From positions 1-21,229 of the forward strand of contig CALDPK010000060.1 in assembly GCA_937911855.1 (NCBI GenBank): 21,229 nt of DNA. The letters are read 5' to 3'. Position numbers and translations under genes: made by a program. Positions within the stretch are counted from its first letter, which is position 1, and the number at the start of each line of letters is the position of its first letter. The notes beneath the pieces were generated by a model that made no database searches, was not told the DNA's origin, and saw only the letters and a list, made by a program, of their open reading frames with translations. Shown in pieces: positions 1 through 9,084 of this stretch. The DNA comes from an uncultured Trueperaceae bacterium. Lineage in GTDB: Bacteria > Deinococcota > Deinococci > Deinococcales > Trueperaceae.

Positions 1-2
1 CA

Positions 3-440
3 GGTCAGCAGCTGCTGACGCGGCTGCAGCCGCGCTTCATTCCCCTGACGGTCGAACAGCCTTACCTGCGGGTAGCGGTTTCGGGCCACGTGCTGCGCCC
101 CGGGGTTTACGAACTCGACTGGGGCGCTGTGGTCGGTGACCTCATCGCTGCTGCCGGCGGCTTCAGTGCCGGCGCCGCCACGGACCTCATCGCAGCTGCC
201 CGCCCACTGGGTCAGGGCGACAGCGTTCACGTGCCCCACCGGCAGGCAGCGGACGGCAGTGAACGGATCAGCATCAACTCCGCTGACACATGGACGCTGC
301 AGCGCCTGCCCGGCGTGGGGCCGGCAATGGCCGAGCGCATCATCAAGGGCCGGCCCTACGCGACCGTGGATGAGCTGCTGAACGTTTCCGGCATCGGACC
401 CGTGATCTTCGCGCGGCTGGAACCTTTGGTGGCCCCGTGA
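3..440 (+). CDS. comEA: ComEA-like DNA uptake receptor, C-terminal part (5' end outside window)
   Basis: The frame is open to the left window edge, so only the last 145 residues are visible; the GTG at 90 is internal because coding sequence continues upstream. Visible residues about 22-80 look like an SLBB/soluble-ligand-binding domain (VSGHVLRPGVYEL, then LIAAAGGF). Residues about 90-142 are the ComEA helix-hairpin-helix DNA-binding unit: SINSADTWTLQRLPGVGPA, then AERIIKGRPYATVDELL and SGIGP. ComEA is a membrane-anchored protein that binds incoming double-stranded DNA outside the membrane and hands it to ComEC; its N-terminal membrane anchor should lie upstream of the window. The stop overlaps the possible GTG start of comEC (GTGA), so the two are probably translationally coupled. 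Adjacency to comEC makes the call firm. Confidence 0.9.
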   Translation, partial: GQQLLTRLQPRFIPLTVEQPYLRVAVSGHVLRPGVYELDWGAVVGDLIAAAGGFSAGAATDLIAAARPLGQGDSVHVPHRQAADGSERISINSADTWTLQRLPGVGPAMAERIIKGRPYATVDELLNVSGIGPVIFARLEPLVAP

Positions 441-2617
441 GGATGCGCTACCTGCCCTGGCCCGTACCTGCCTGTGCCGGCATGGTCTGCGGAACGGTCG
501 CCGCCGGGCAAGGGCCGCTTACCGCGATCCCGTTCGCCCTGGCTGCCCTGGTCCTGATCTGCCTGCAGCCAAGGCCCACCGGCACGCTGCTGATAGCAGT
601 GTTCGGCCTGGCTGCCGGCCTGGCGCGCATGCACGCGTGGGAGGCCCGGTCTGATCCGCTGCTGGGAGTGGATCCGCAGCAGACGATCACCTTGGGCGGA
701 GTCAGCGACGGTCACGTCCTGGATGTCGACTGGCCGCTTGAAGCCAGCCTGCGGATCAGTCCGGCCGGCAGCGTGCCCATGGGGCGGGCCGTGGTGAGCG
801 GCCGCGTCGATCACGCCAGCGGCAAGCGCAACCCAGGCGGGTTTGATTTCCGCGCCCATCTTGCTGCCCGCGGCGTGCACGGGCAGCTGTTCGTTTCCGA
901 AGTGGTGCAGCACGAACCGCTGACGAGCCTGCGGGCCAGGCTCAGGGCCGGCCAGCGTCACGGCCTTACTGCCGAAGCTGCCGCACTGACTGAAGCCATC
1001 ACCCTGGGCGAGCGGAGCGAACTTGGCGAACTGCGGGACGTGTTCGCGGCCGCCGGCCTTTCGCATCTGCTGGCCCTGTCAGGCCTGCACCTGGGAGTGC
1101 TGGCCGGGATGGCCACGCGCCTGTTCCGCAGGTTCGGCAAGTGGCACAGGCCGCTCGTCATCGCCCTGCTGACGGGTTTCCTGTTGACGGTCGGCGTCGC
1201 GCCCAGCCTGCTGCGGGCTGCACTCATGACCACGGCGCTGATCGTGGGTGACTGGACCGGCAGCGGCAGGCCGGACAACTGGACGCGGCTGTGTCTGGCC
1301 GCGCTGCTGACCTTGCTGTGGCGTCCCGCCTGGCTGTTCGACCTGTCCTTCCAGCTGTCGTACCTGTGCCTGGTCGGCCTGCTGGCGTTCGGACCGCCCC
1401 TGCTGGACAGGCTCCGGGCGCTGCCCTGGTGGCACCCGCGCTCGCTCCTTCTGGGCGGGATGGGGGCGAGCGTCGCGGCGCAGCTGCCCACTCTGTCGGT
1501 GACGGCCAGTACTTTCGGGGTGGTTCCACTGCTGTCGGTGCCGGTGAACCTGCTGGCCATCCCGCTCGCCAGCCTGCTCGTGCCGCTGGGCCTGCTGGCT
1601 GCTGTGCTGGGCACGCTTCATCCCGCGCTGGCGCTGCTGCCCAATCTTGCCACCGGTGCCGTAGCGGGACTGCTGCTCATGGTTGCCCGCGCTGGCGCCG
1701 AGCTTCCGTCGCTTGCCTGGGGTGAGGTGCTGCCGGCCGGACACTGGTTCTGGGCAGTGGCCTGCCTGTGCCTGATTCTGGCCGCCAGAGGCCTGATCCG
1801 CCCTCTGTCCGTCACCATCGTCCTGAGCTCAGCCCTGCTGGGTTCGCTGCTCACGCCGCCAGCCGGCCCGCCTGCTGAATTCATCGCGCTGGACGTCGGG
1901 CAGGGCGACGCCTTCCTGCTTAACTTCCGGGGCGGACCAAAGGTGCTGGTTGACGCCGGCGGCAGCGCCTGGTCGGACTTCGATCCGGGTGAACGCATCG
2001 TGGTGCCGGCCCTCCGCGCCCTGGGCATCACCAGCCTCGACCTCGTCGTGGCCACGCATGCGGACGCCGATCACGTGGGCGGCCTGCCGGCGGTGCTTGA
2101 CGCCGTCCACGTGCAGGCACTTGCCATCGGAGTTCCCGAGACGGACCGGGAGCTGTTCGCCAACCTGCTCGCGGCAGCCGCCAGGAATTCCGTCGAGGTG
2201 CTGCAGCTGACCCGCGGCGAGCGGGTGGTGATCGGCGAACTTGAACTGAGCGTGCTCAATCCGCCGGTCAACCCGACGGGCGAGTCGAACGAAGACTCAC
2301 TCGCTTTCAACGTCAGCTGGCTGGGCCGGCCGCTGCTGGTGATGCCCGGCGAAGTGTCGGCGAGCACCGAAGCCACCCTCGCGGTGGCAGCTGCGCCGCT
2401 GCTCAGCGTGCCGCACCACGGTTCGCGTTTCTCTTCAAGCGACCGGTTGCTGCAGGCTGTCGGCGGACGGGTGGCTGTGATCTCGGTCGGGCGCAACAAC
2501 TACGGGCATCCCCACCCTGACGTGCTGGGCAGGCTTGCGGCTCACGGCTACGAAGTCCGCACCACGCTTTCGGAAGGGGCCGTCCGGATCCCGCTTACCG
2601 CTACAGGTAGTAGATGA
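437..2617 (+). CDS. comEC: ComEC/Rec2 family DNA translocation channel
   Basis: Polytopic inner-membrane channel that carries single-stranded DNA into the cytoplasm during natural transformation. At 726 aa it has full family length. Order: N-terminal hydrophobic segments and an OB-like DUF4131 region (about 1-165), the Competence membrane domain (about 170-460) with the hallmark SHLLALSGLHLG (near residues 208-219), then a C-terminal metallo-beta-lactamase-like domain from about 480 (LDVGQGDAFLLNF, DAGG, THADADHVGG near 540-549, VPHHGSRF near 658-665). The metal-ligand HxDxDH motif is intact, so the proposed strand-degrading nuclease could be active. The start may be GTG 437, overlapping the comEA stop, or ATG 443; I see no strong SD for either. 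Downstream, the kinase follows after 37 nt with no visible terminator. Confidence 0.95.
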   Translation: MRMRYLPWPVPACAGMVCGTVAAGQGPLTAIPFALAALVLICLQPRPTGTLLIAVFGLAAGLARMHAWEARSDPLLGVDPQQTITLGGVSDGHVLDVDWPLEASLRISPAGSVPMGRAVVSGRVDHASGKRNPGGFDFRAHLAARGVHGQLFVSEVVQHEPLTSLRARLRAGQRHGLTAEAAALTEAITLGERSELGELRDVFAAAGLSHLLALSGLHLGVLAGMATRLFRRFGKWHRPLVIALLTGFLLTVGVAPSLLRAALMTTALIVGDWTGSGRPDNWTRLCLAALLTLLWRPAWLFDLSFQLSYLCLVGLLAFGPPLLDRLRALPWWHPRSLLLGGMGASVAAQLPTLSVTASTFGVVPLLSVPVNLLAIPLASLLVPLGLLAAVLGTLHPALALLPNLATGAVAGLLLMVARAGAELPSLAWGEVLPAGHWFWAVACLCLILAARGLIRPLSVTIVLSSALLGSLLTPPAGPPAEFIALDVGQGDAFLLNFRGGPKVLVDAGGSAWSDFDPGERIVVPALRALGITSLDLVVATHADADHVGGLPAVLDAVHVQALAIGVPETDRELFANLLAAAARNSVEVLQLTRGERVVIGELELSVLNPPVNPTGESNEDSLAFNVSWLGRPLLVMPGEVSASTEATLAVAAAPLLSVPHHGSRFSSSDRLLQAVGGRVAVISVGRNNYGHPHPDVLGRLAAHGYEVRTTLSEGAVRIPLTATGSR

Positions 2618-2637
2618 GTGTGAGGCGAGCGCAAGAT

Positions 2638-2644
2638 GAGGAGG
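2638..2644 (+). promoter_or_regulatory. Shine-Dalgarno of the kinase gene, supporting a TTG start
   Basis: GAGGAGG lies 10 nt before TTG 2655. The next in-frame candidate, GTG 2664, would be 19 nt away, so the TTG start is preferred. No promoter is evident in the 37-nt gap after comEC, so this is probably re-initiation within one transcript. Confidence 0.6.
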
Positions 2645-2654
2645 TTGTGTTATT

Positions 2655-3421
<767 letters not shown>

Positions 3422-3425
<4 letters not shown>

Positions 3426-4375
3426 TTGAGAGTTTCTCCGGGGATGCCTTCCTGGCAGCCCGGGCTGCCCGCGCGCGGCTCGCACAACTCCGTTCCCAGG
3501 CGTTCGACATCACCGAACTGGGCGAGGACCTGACTCCCGGGCGGGTGCAGGCGGTAGCCGGGCAGTCCGGCCTGTTCGGTGCCGGAGCGCTGTACCTGGA
3601 TTTCGATGCGGCCTTCAGCGGCCAGGCCGGAGTCAAGCCACGCAACGCCATGCTGAAACTGCTCCCCACCCTGCCCGGTGACACCAGCGTCATCGTGCTG
3701 GACAGCAGCGCGACTGCTGCCAGGCAGAAGCAGTGGAAGGAGCTGGGCGAGCACGTCAACCTGCCCACCCCGAAATGGGCTGCGCTTGAACGCTGGATCG
3801 CAGATGAACTGAAGGCCGGCGGAATCAGCTTCAGCCGCGACGTACCGCCCACGATGGTCGAGCTGTTCGGCGAGGACCTGCCTGCAATCGCTTCCGAGAT
3901 AACCAAGCTGCAGCTGGTCGGAGAGGAGCTGAGCGCGGACAGCCTGCGTGAGTTGACCGGCAAGAAAGGCGTGGCGGACGCGTTCTCACTCATCGACGCC
4001 ATCGTTGCGGGCGACTCAGCGAAGGCACTCGGGCAGTGCCGCGCGCTGCAGCTTCAGGATGAGGACGGGGTCAAGGTGCTGGCGGCAGTTTCCTGGCAGT
4101 TCGCCCTGGTCGCCCGCTGTACCGGTCTGCTGGAGGACGAACCGCGGGCAAGCGATTCCCGGGTTGCCTCAGCCCTGAAGGTGCATCCTTTCGTGGCTGG
4201 CAAGGTCAGGCGCGTGGCGGCAGGCCTGGACGAGCGGTCGCTGAAGCCGATCCTCAGCGCCATCGCCGAGGCCGAACTTGCCAGCAAAAGCGGCCGCAGC
4301 GGCGACTGGGCGCTCGAGAAACTCGCGCTGCAGCTCAGCAGTCAGCTGAGCGGTTCAAGCTCCGTCCAGCGCTGA
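3422..4375 (+). CDS. holA: DNA polymerase III subunit delta (clamp loader)
   Basis: 317 aa, within the usual size of the delta subunit, the clamp-loader part that opens the beta sliding clamp. Sequence features fit HolA: the N-terminal region with QSGLFGAGALYLDF (about 49-62) and VIVLDSSA, the middle LTGKKGVADAFSLIDAI (about 180-196), and the C-terminal collar with SWQFALVARC, LKVHPFVAGKVRR and the closing AEAELASKSGRSGDWALEKL. No ATPase motif is expected in delta and none is seen. The ATG overlaps the kinase stop (ATGA), implying translational coupling. comEC followed by holA is a common gene order in bacteria, which supports the call. The 3' end overlaps the convergent oxidoreductase gene by 34 bp. 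Confidence 0.9.
4333..4351. terminator. Hairpin at the holA/oxidoreductase tail-to-tail overlap, possible bidirectional terminator
   Basis: GCTCAG (4333-4338) and CTGAGC (4346-4351) form a perfect 6-bp stem with a 7-nt loop, inside the 34-bp region where holA and the minus-strand oxidoreductase overlap; the oxidoreductase stop lies in the loop and second arm. No U tract follows on either strand, so it is not a classical intrinsic terminator. It may be only a coding coincidence. Confidence 0.25.
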
Positions 4376-5505
4376 TCCGAGCGCGAGCTTGCCACCACTG
4401 CCTCGACGAACCTGACCCCGCGGGCACCGGCGCGCACATCCGGGAACTCTAAGCCGGGCGCGTCCGTACGCTCGCCTGCCCGCTGCGCCCTGAGAGTCAG
4501 CGCGATGCCGCGGTAGATGTTGGCGAACGCCTCTATGAACCCTTCCGGGTGACCCGATGGGATGCGGTTCACGGCCTGCGCCGCTTCCGACAGGTAGTCG
4601 TTGCCGCGCCGCAGTAGCTTCTCGGGTTCGCCGAGTTCACGCAGGACCAGCTCGTTCGGTTTCTCCTGCTGCCATTCCAGGCCGCCGGTTTCGCCGTAAA
4701 CCTTGATCGTCAGTGAGTTCTCGACGCCCACGCACACCTGCGAGGCGGTCAGGATGCCGCGGGCACCACCGCTCAGGCGCAGCAGCATGCTCGCGTCGTC
4801 ATCCAGTTGCCGGCCGGGAACGAACGTGGTCAGGTCGGCGCAGACGTGCCTGATGTCCAGTCCGGTGACGGTCGTCAGCAGGTTCTCGGCGTGGGTGCCG
4901 ATGTCGCCTACCGCCCCGGCGATGCCGCTGCGCGCCGGATCGGTGCGCCAGTCAGCCTGCTTGTTGTCAGGACCCTCGACCGCGGTGGCAAGCCAGCCCT
5001 GGGTGTACTCCACGATCACCTTGCGCAGCCGACCCAGGCGGCCGCTTCTGATGAGTTCGCGGGCTTCGCGCACCATCGGGTAGCCGCTGTAGTTGTAGGT
5101 CACCGCGAACAGCACGCCGGCCTCGTCAACCAGGCGGACGAGTTCTTCTGCCTGACCGCTGTCAAGCACCAGCGGCTTGTCGCAGATCACATTGAAGCCG
5201 GCCCTCACGAACGCGCGGGCGACAGGGAAGTGCAGGTGGTTGGGGGTGACGATCGCCACCGCGTCGATCCGTTCACCCTCGGGCAGGGCGGATTCGCGCT
5301 CCAGCATCTCCTCCCAGCTGCGGTAGTTCCGGTCGTCGGCCAGGCCGACTTCGCGGCCCGAGGCGAGCGAGCGCTCCGGGCTGCCCGAAAGCGCGCCTGC
5401 GGTGACTTCCCATTCACCGTCAAGCCGCGCGGCCATGCGGTGCACCGCGCCGATGAAGGCTCCGCTTCCCCCGCCGACCATGCCCAGCCTGAGTGGCCGT
5501 TTCAC
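4342..5505 (-). CDS. Gfo/Idh/MocA family NAD(P)-dependent oxidoreductase
   Basis: 387 aa, a standard length for this family of sugar, inositol and bile-pigment dehydrogenases. N-terminal Rossmann fold: LGMVGGGSGAFIGAVHR (residues 7-23) with the dinucleotide-binding glycines, then AIVTPNHLHFPVA. The family signature EKP is here DKP (CDKPLVLD, D109-K110-P111), keeping the key lysine. The C-terminal substrate domain carries GAVGDIGTHAENL, with the family DxGxH pattern. Start is GTG 5505, overlapping the stop of the upstream isomerase gene (GTGA on the minus strand), so the two form a coupled operon. Pairs of this type commonly act on inositol or uncommon sugars, with the isomerase interconverting a keto intermediate. 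The exact substrate cannot be read from sequence. Confidence 0.9.
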   Translation of the reverse strand: MKRPLRLGMVGGGSGAFIGAVHRMAARLDGEWEVTAGALSGSPERSLASGREVGLADDRNYRSWEEMLERESALPEGERIDAVAIVTPNHLHFPVARAFVRAGFNVICDKPLVLDSGQAEELVRLVDEAGVLFAVTYNYSGYPMVREARELIRSGRLGRLRKVIVEYTQGWLATAVEGPDNKQADWRTDPARSGIAGAVGDIGTHAENLLTTVTGLDIRHVCADLTTFVPGRQLDDDASMLLRLSGGARGILTASQVCVGVENSLTIKVYGETGGLEWQQEKPNELVLRELGEPEKLLRRGNDYLSEAAQAVNRIPSGHPEGFIEAFANIYRGIALTLRAQRAGERTDAPGLEFPDVRAGARGVRFVEAVVASSRSDQRWTELEPLS

Positions 5506-6512
5506 GGCTGCTCCCTCCGGGCGAACGCCGCGTCGAACGCCCGGTCGGACGGCTTGAAGTCAAGCTCCCGCACGAACCTGGCTGCCTCGGTGGCACCTTC
5601 CACCCGGTCCATGCGGATGTCCTCCCATTCGACTGACAGCGGACCGCGGTAACCGATGTCGCCCAGGGCGACGATCACCGATTCGAAGTCAACGTCGCCG
5701 CGCCCGACCGACCTGAACTCCCAGGCGCGCCGGGGGTCGCCGAACGACGTGTGGCCACCGAAGACGCCTGCTTCGGCGCCGCTGCGCCCCCACCACACGT
5801 CCTTCATGTGCACGTGATGGATGCGCGCGGAGAACTTGCGGATGAACCCCACATAATCGACGCCCTGGTAAGCAAGGTGCGACGGGTCGTAATTGAAGCC
5901 GAAACGGATGTGGCCTTCGACCGCCTGGACGGCCCGCTCGGCAGACGCCGTGTCGAAGGCGATCTCCGTCGGGTGCACCTCCAGCGCGAAGTTGACGTCT
6001 TCCTCTTCGAACACTTCCAGGATGGGCAGCCAGCGGCGCGCGAAATCATCGAAGCCAGCCTGCCAGTACTCCTGGCTGGTCGGCGGGAACGCGTAGGCGG
6101 CGTGCCAGATGCTCGAGCCCGTGAAGCCACTTACCGCATTCACACCGAACTTGCGCGCGGCCCGGGCGGTGAGCTTCATCTCCTCGGCGGCGCGCTGGCG
6201 CACACCCTCGGGATCGCCGTCGCCCCAGACGTGCTCCGGCAGTATCTCGCGGTGCCGGGCGTCGATCGGGTCGCAGACTGCCTGGCCGACCAGGTGATTC
6301 GATATCGCCCAGCAGTCCAGGCCATGGCCGGCCAGGAATTCGCGCAACAGTTCGGTGTAACCGGGCTCATTCAGTGCCCTGTGGACGTCGAAGTGATCAC
6401 CTGAGCAGGCGAGCTCGAGGCCGTCGTAACCCATGCGGCGGGCAAGCGGAGCGAGCTGCTCCAGCGGCATGTCAGCCCACTGGCCAGTGAACAGCGTTAC
6501 CTTGCGTGACAT
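5502..6512 (-). CDS. Sugar phosphate isomerase/epimerase (xylose isomerase-like TIM barrel)
   Basis: 336 aa. AP-endonuclease-2/xylose-isomerase-like TIM barrel. Features: VTLFTGQWADMPLEQLAPLA at the start, MGYDGLELACSGDHFD, then likely metal ligands in ALEVHPTEI (E178), the FNYDPSHLAYQG stretch, HHVHMKD and the C-terminal LSVEWED. The reading frame is open much further upstream (to 7157), but that part is antisense to meaB. ATG 6512 is chosen because AGGAGG (complement of 6518-6523) lies 5 nt before it and homology begins there. It is the first gene of a two-gene minus-strand operon with the oxidoreductase. It probably isomerises or epimerises the oxidoreductase's keto-sugar product or substrate; specificity is not resolvable. 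Confidence 0.9.
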   Translation of the reverse strand: MSRKVTLFTGQWADMPLEQLAPLARRMGYDGLELACSGDHFDVHRALNEPGYTELLREFLAGHGLDCWAISNHLVGQAVCDPIDARHREILPEHVWGDGDPEGVRQRAAEEMKLTARAARKFGVNAVSGFTGSSIWHAAYAFPPTSQEYWQAGFDDFARRWLPILEVFEEEDVNFALEVHPTEIAFDTASAERAVQAVEGHIRFGFNYDPSHLAYQGVDYVGFIRKFSARIHHVHMKDVWWGRSGAEAGVFGGHTSFGDPRRAWEFRSVGRGDVDFESVIVALGDIGYRGPLSVEWEDIRMDRVEGATEAARFVRELDFKPSDRAFDAAFARREQP

Positions 6513-6517
6513 CAGAA

Positions 6518-6539
6518 CCTCCTGTGCTGGCTCAGTGTA
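6518..6539 (-). promoter_or_regulatory. SD and possible -10 of the isomerase-oxidoreductase operon
   Basis: On the minus strand a TACACT box (complement of 6534-6539) is followed by AGGAGG (complement of 6518-6523), then 5 nt, then ATG 6512. This gives a short leader with a strong ribosome site. No clear -35 is seen. It lies back to back with the meaB promoter candidate within a 70-bp gap. Confidence 0.4.
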
Positions 6540-6569
6540 GCAGGGGTCCAAACGGCACTCCGGCTGTCG

Positions 6570-6575
6570 TAAAGT
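6570..6575 (+). promoter_or_regulatory. Candidate leaderless-type -10 box of meaB
   Basis: TAAAGT (TANNNT) sits 7 nt before ATG 6583, and no SD precedes the ATG. This spacing would put transcription initiation at or next to the start codon. No convincing -35 was found. It belongs to a set of similarly placed boxes in this window. Confidence 0.4.
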
Positions 6576-6582
6576 CAGGGTA

Positions 6583-7509
6583 ATGACAAGTGAACTGGTG
6601 GCCCGCATCAGGGCCGGTGACGAACGCGCGGTTGCCCGCGGCCTCAGCCTCATCGAGGCCGGCGGCACGGAAGGCCAGGCGCTGCTGCAGCAATTGCGCA
6701 GTGCGGAGCACAGCTCCACGCTGATAGGGGTGACCGGCACGCCCGGCAGCGGCAAGAGCACCCTGGTGGACCGGCTGGTCGGCCAGGCACGCGAACGCGA
6801 CCAGCGCATCGCAGTGCTGGCAATCGACCCGAGCAGCCCGTTCAGCGGCGGCGCCATCCTGGGCGACCGCATCCGCATGATGCGCTGGCACGACGACCCG
6901 AATGTATTCATCCGCTCCATGGCCAGCCGCGGCCAGCTGGGCGGCCTTTCCGCCGCGACCGTGCAGAGCGCGGTCCTGCTCGAGGCGGCCGGGTTCGACC
7001 GGATCATCATCGAAACGGTCGGCGTCGGCCAGTCCGAGGTCGACATCGCCACTGTCGCGGACGTCACCGTGCTGGTGCTCACCCCCGGGCAAGGTGACGG
7101 CGTCCAGGCGTTCAAGGCCGGGATCATGGAGATAGCCGACATCTTCGTCGTCAACAAGGCGGATCAGCCCGGCGTCGACCGGCTGCGCCGCGAGATCGCC
7201 GCGCTGCTCAGCCTGGGCAACTATGGCGAGGACGACTGGAAACCGCCCGTCATCTCGACCATAGCGACCAGCAACGAGGGTGTGAAGAAGCTTGAGGAGC
7301 GCATAAACGACCTGCTGCTGCACGACTCGCAGCGGGGGCTGGCCAGTGAGCGGCGCAGGCGGCGGGCCCGCTTCGAGGTCCGGGCGCTGCTGGGCCGTGA
7401 GATAGAAACCAGGCTTGCAGGCATCAGCGACGACGTCCTGGACGAGGTCCTGCTCGGCAACCGCTCGCCGCTCGAGGTCGGCCTTGAGTGGACCGGAACC
7501 GGCTCGTGA
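6583..7509 (+). CDS. meaB: MeaB/ArgK family G3E GTPase, chaperone of acyl-CoA mutases
   Basis: 308 aa, typical length. MeaB binds adenosylcobalamin-dependent methylmalonyl-CoA-type mutases and uses GTP hydrolysis to gate cofactor loading and protect the enzyme. Seen: P-loop GTPGSGKST (52-60), AIDPSSPFSGGAILGDRIRM just after it (the MeaB switch region), FIRSMASRGQLGGLS, the IIIETVGVGQSEVDIA segment and the guanine-specificity motif NKAD (191-194). The C-terminal arginine-rich helix (RRRRARFEV) and dimerisation arm are present. No mutase or cobalamin gene is in the window. coaD follows 22 nt later. Older databases label this family ArgK (arginine/ornithine transport kinase); the motifs fit the mutase chaperone role. 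Confidence 0.93.
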   Translation: MTSELVARIRAGDERAVARGLSLIEAGGTEGQALLQQLRSAEHSSTLIGVTGTPGSGKSTLVDRLVGQARERDQRIAVLAIDPSSPFSGGAILGDRIRMMRWHDDPNVFIRSMASRGQLGGLSAATVQSAVLLEAAGFDRIIIETVGVGQSEVDIATVADVTVLVLTPGQGDGVQAFKAGIMEIADIFVVNKADQPGVDRLRREIAALLSLGNYGEDDWKPPVISTIATSNEGVKKLEERINDLLLHDSQRGLASERRRRRARFEVRALLGREIETRLAGISDDVLDEVLLGNRSPLEVGLEWTGTGS

Positions 7510-7519
7510 ACCGGTCCGG

Positions 7520-7525
7520 TATCAT
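7520..7525 (+). promoter_or_regulatory. Candidate leaderless-type -10 box of coaD
   Basis: TATCAT (TANNNT) lies 6 nt before ATG 7532, inside the 22-nt meaB-coaD gap, and no SD is visible. coaD could thus have its own leaderless transcript besides read-through from meaB. No -35 is evident. Confidence 0.35.
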
Positions 7526-7531
7526 CAGCTC

Positions 7532-8026
7532 ATGATTCACGCCGTATACCCGGGCAGCTTCGATCCGCTGCACAACGGGCACCTGGACATCATTCGCCGT
7601 GCAGTGAGGGTTTACGGGCGGCTGACGGTCGCGGTGCTGAACAACCCCGGCAAACGCCAGCAGATGTTTTCCACCGACGAACGGGTTGACATCATCCGTC
7701 AGGTGACCGCCGGCATGGCCAACGTGAACGTCGAAAGCTTCGACGGGCTGCTCGCGGAGTACGTGCGCATCCTCGGTGCTGACGTGATCGTGAAGGGCCT
7801 GCGGGCCATCAGCGATTTCGAGTACGAGCTGCAGATGGCTCACCTGAACCGGCAGATCAACCCGAAAGCCGAGACCACCTTCATCATGACCGCCACCCGC
7901 TGGTCGTACCTGTCCAGCACCCGCGTGAAGGAACTGGCGCATTATGGTGCGGACGTTTCGAAGCTGGTGCCGTCCGCCACGCTGCAGGCGCTGAGCGCCC
8001 GCTCAGAGGCGCAGCAGGTAACCTGA
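7532..8026 (+). CDS. coaD: Pantetheine-phosphate adenylyltransferase (PPAT)
   Basis: 164 aa, the usual PPAT size. It transfers AMP from ATP to 4'-phosphopantetheine to give dephospho-CoA, the penultimate step of CoA synthesis. Nucleotidyltransferase motif YPGSFDPLHNGHLDIIRR with HNGH at 14-17; FDGLLAEY, IVKGLRAISDFEYELQMAHLNRQ and the C-terminal WSYLSSTRVKELA (the ATP-binding ISSTxVR-like motif) are all in place. The frame is open upstream to 7415, but that extension is antigenic noise over meaB; homology and the ATG 7532 agree. CoA supply, MeaB and the acyl-CoA dehydrogenase elsewhere in the window all touch acyl-CoA metabolism, though that may be chance. Confidence 0.95.
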   Translation: MIHAVYPGSFDPLHNGHLDIIRRAVRVYGRLTVAVLNNPGKRQQMFSTDERVDIIRQVTAGMANVNVESFDGLLAEYVRILGADVIVKGLRAISDFEYELQMAHLNRQINPKAETTFIMTATRWSYLSSTRVKELAHYGADVSKLVPSATLQALSARSEAQQVT

Positions 8027-8054
8027 AACTCCGGGCTTTTGCCCGCCGGTAACC

Positions 8055-8060
8055 TATACT
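8055..8060 (+). promoter_or_regulatory. Candidate -10 box upstream of hslO
   Basis: TATACT in the 77-nt coaD-hslO gap, 43 nt before the hslO ATG, which itself has an AAGGAA-type SD (8095-8100). No good -35 at 16-18 nt spacing. A short CGGGC-TTTT-GCCCG hairpin (8032-8045) lies just upstream; it has no U tract and may be a weak coaD terminator or nothing. Confidence 0.35.
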
Positions 8061-8103
8061 TGCGTCTGCGCCACGCCTGACTGCGCGGCGCGGAAGGAAA
8101 ACC

Positions 8104-9084
8104 ATGTCACACCTTATCCGCGGACTTGCCGGCACCGGCATCCGCATTGTTGCTGCTGATACGACCCGGCTCGTGGAAGATGCCCGCGAACGGCACGGAA
8201 CGAGGCCAACCGCCACTGCTGCCCTGGGACGCACCCTGACTGGTGCGCTGCTGCTGTCGCACGTACTGCTGAAAGACCCGCGCGACCGGGTGAGCGTCCG
8301 CTTCCGTGGCGACGGCCCGCTGGGCGGGATTATCGCCGACGCAGGTCTGGACGGCACCGTCCGCGGTTACGTCAAAAACCCTGACGTCCAGTTGCCGGTC
8401 CGCGAGGACGGCAAGCTCGACGTGGGCACTGCGGTCGGCCAGGGTGAGCTTGAAGTGATCCGCGCCCACGCGCCCTACGGCGACCCGTACAGCTCGTCGG
8501 TTGACATCGTCACCGGTGAAGTCGCGGAAGACTTCGCGATGTTCCTGGCGATGTCCGAGCAGATCCGCTCGGCGGTCATGCTCGGCGTCTACCTGGAAGG
8601 CGGTCGGGTCGTCCGCGCCGGTGGCGTGCTCATGCAGGCGCTGCCTGACGCCACCGACGAGGAACTGGGCCACGTCGAACACAACGTATTCGGACTGGGT
8701 CAGTTCACCGAGGCGCTCGGCCATGGCAGCCTGCTCGAGGTCGTGGAGCGGCTGTCAACCGGCATGAAGCTCGACATCCTCACGAAGGACGCGCTGCCGC
8801 TGCGCTTCCAGTGCCGCTGCAGTGACCAGAAGGCGCTCGACGCACTCGCGTACTTCTCACCCGAGGAACGTCAGGACATGATCGATGAAGACGGTGGCGC
8901 GGAAGTAGTGTGCCACTGGTGCGGTGTCAGGCGCTGGATCGAGCCGGAGCAGTTCGGCGAGATCAGCAGCAACGAGATCCGCTGCCCGGACTGTGGCACG
9001 CTCTGGCACCGCCAGGGTCAGGCGCTCATGATCCGCGAGAACGAGACCTGCGCCTGCGGCCGCAAGGTCCAGCTGCCCGCCTAA
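8104..9084 (+). CDS. hslO: Hsp33 redox-regulated chaperone with C-terminal extra cysteine cluster
   Basis: Cytoplasmic holdase chaperone turned on when oxidation releases zinc from four conserved cysteines. The N-terminal domain fits Hsp33 (ARERHGTRPTATAALGRTL, GPLGGIIADA, GYVKNP, GQGELEV, PYSSSVDIVTGEVAEDFA, EQIRSAVMLGVYL). The redox switch is intact: C237-x-C239 and C270-xx-C273 with 30 residues between. Length is 326 aa, longer than the usual 285-300. After the normal end (EPEQFGEI, about 280-287) come about 40 more residues with a second four-cysteine set, C294-xx-C297 and C316-x-C318, which looks like a small zinc ribbon. ATG 8104 is preceded by an AAGGAA SD. The stop overlaps the convergent plsY stop by 4 bp (CTAA). 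Confidence 0.93.
   Translation: MSHLIRGLAGTGIRIVAADTTRLVEDARERHGTRPTATAALGRTLTGALLLSHVLLKDPRDRVSVRFRGDGPLGGIIADAGLDGTVRGYVKNPDVQLPVREDGKLDVGTAVGQGELEVIRAHAPYGDPYSSSVDIVTGEVAEDFAMFLAMSEQIRSAVMLGVYLEGGRVVRAGGVLMQALPDATDEELGHVEHNVFGLGQFTEALGHGSLLEVVERLSTGMKLDILTKDALPLRFQCRCSDQKALDALAYFSPEERQDMIDEDGGAEVVCHWCGVRRWIEPEQFGEISSNEIRCPDCGTLWHRQGQALMIRENETCACGRKVQLPA

Noticed and set aside
6513..7157. Upstream extension of the isomerase reading frame by about 215 residues
   Set aside because: It is antisense to meaB, has no family likeness, and a strong SD sits before ATG 6512.
7415..7531. N-terminal extension of coaD by 39 codons
   Set aside because: It overlaps the meaB 3' end; PPAT homology starts at ATG 7532 and the family has no such extension.
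8032..8045. CGGGC-TTTT-GCCCG as an intrinsic terminator of coaD
   Set aside because: The four T are the loop, and no U tract follows the stem.
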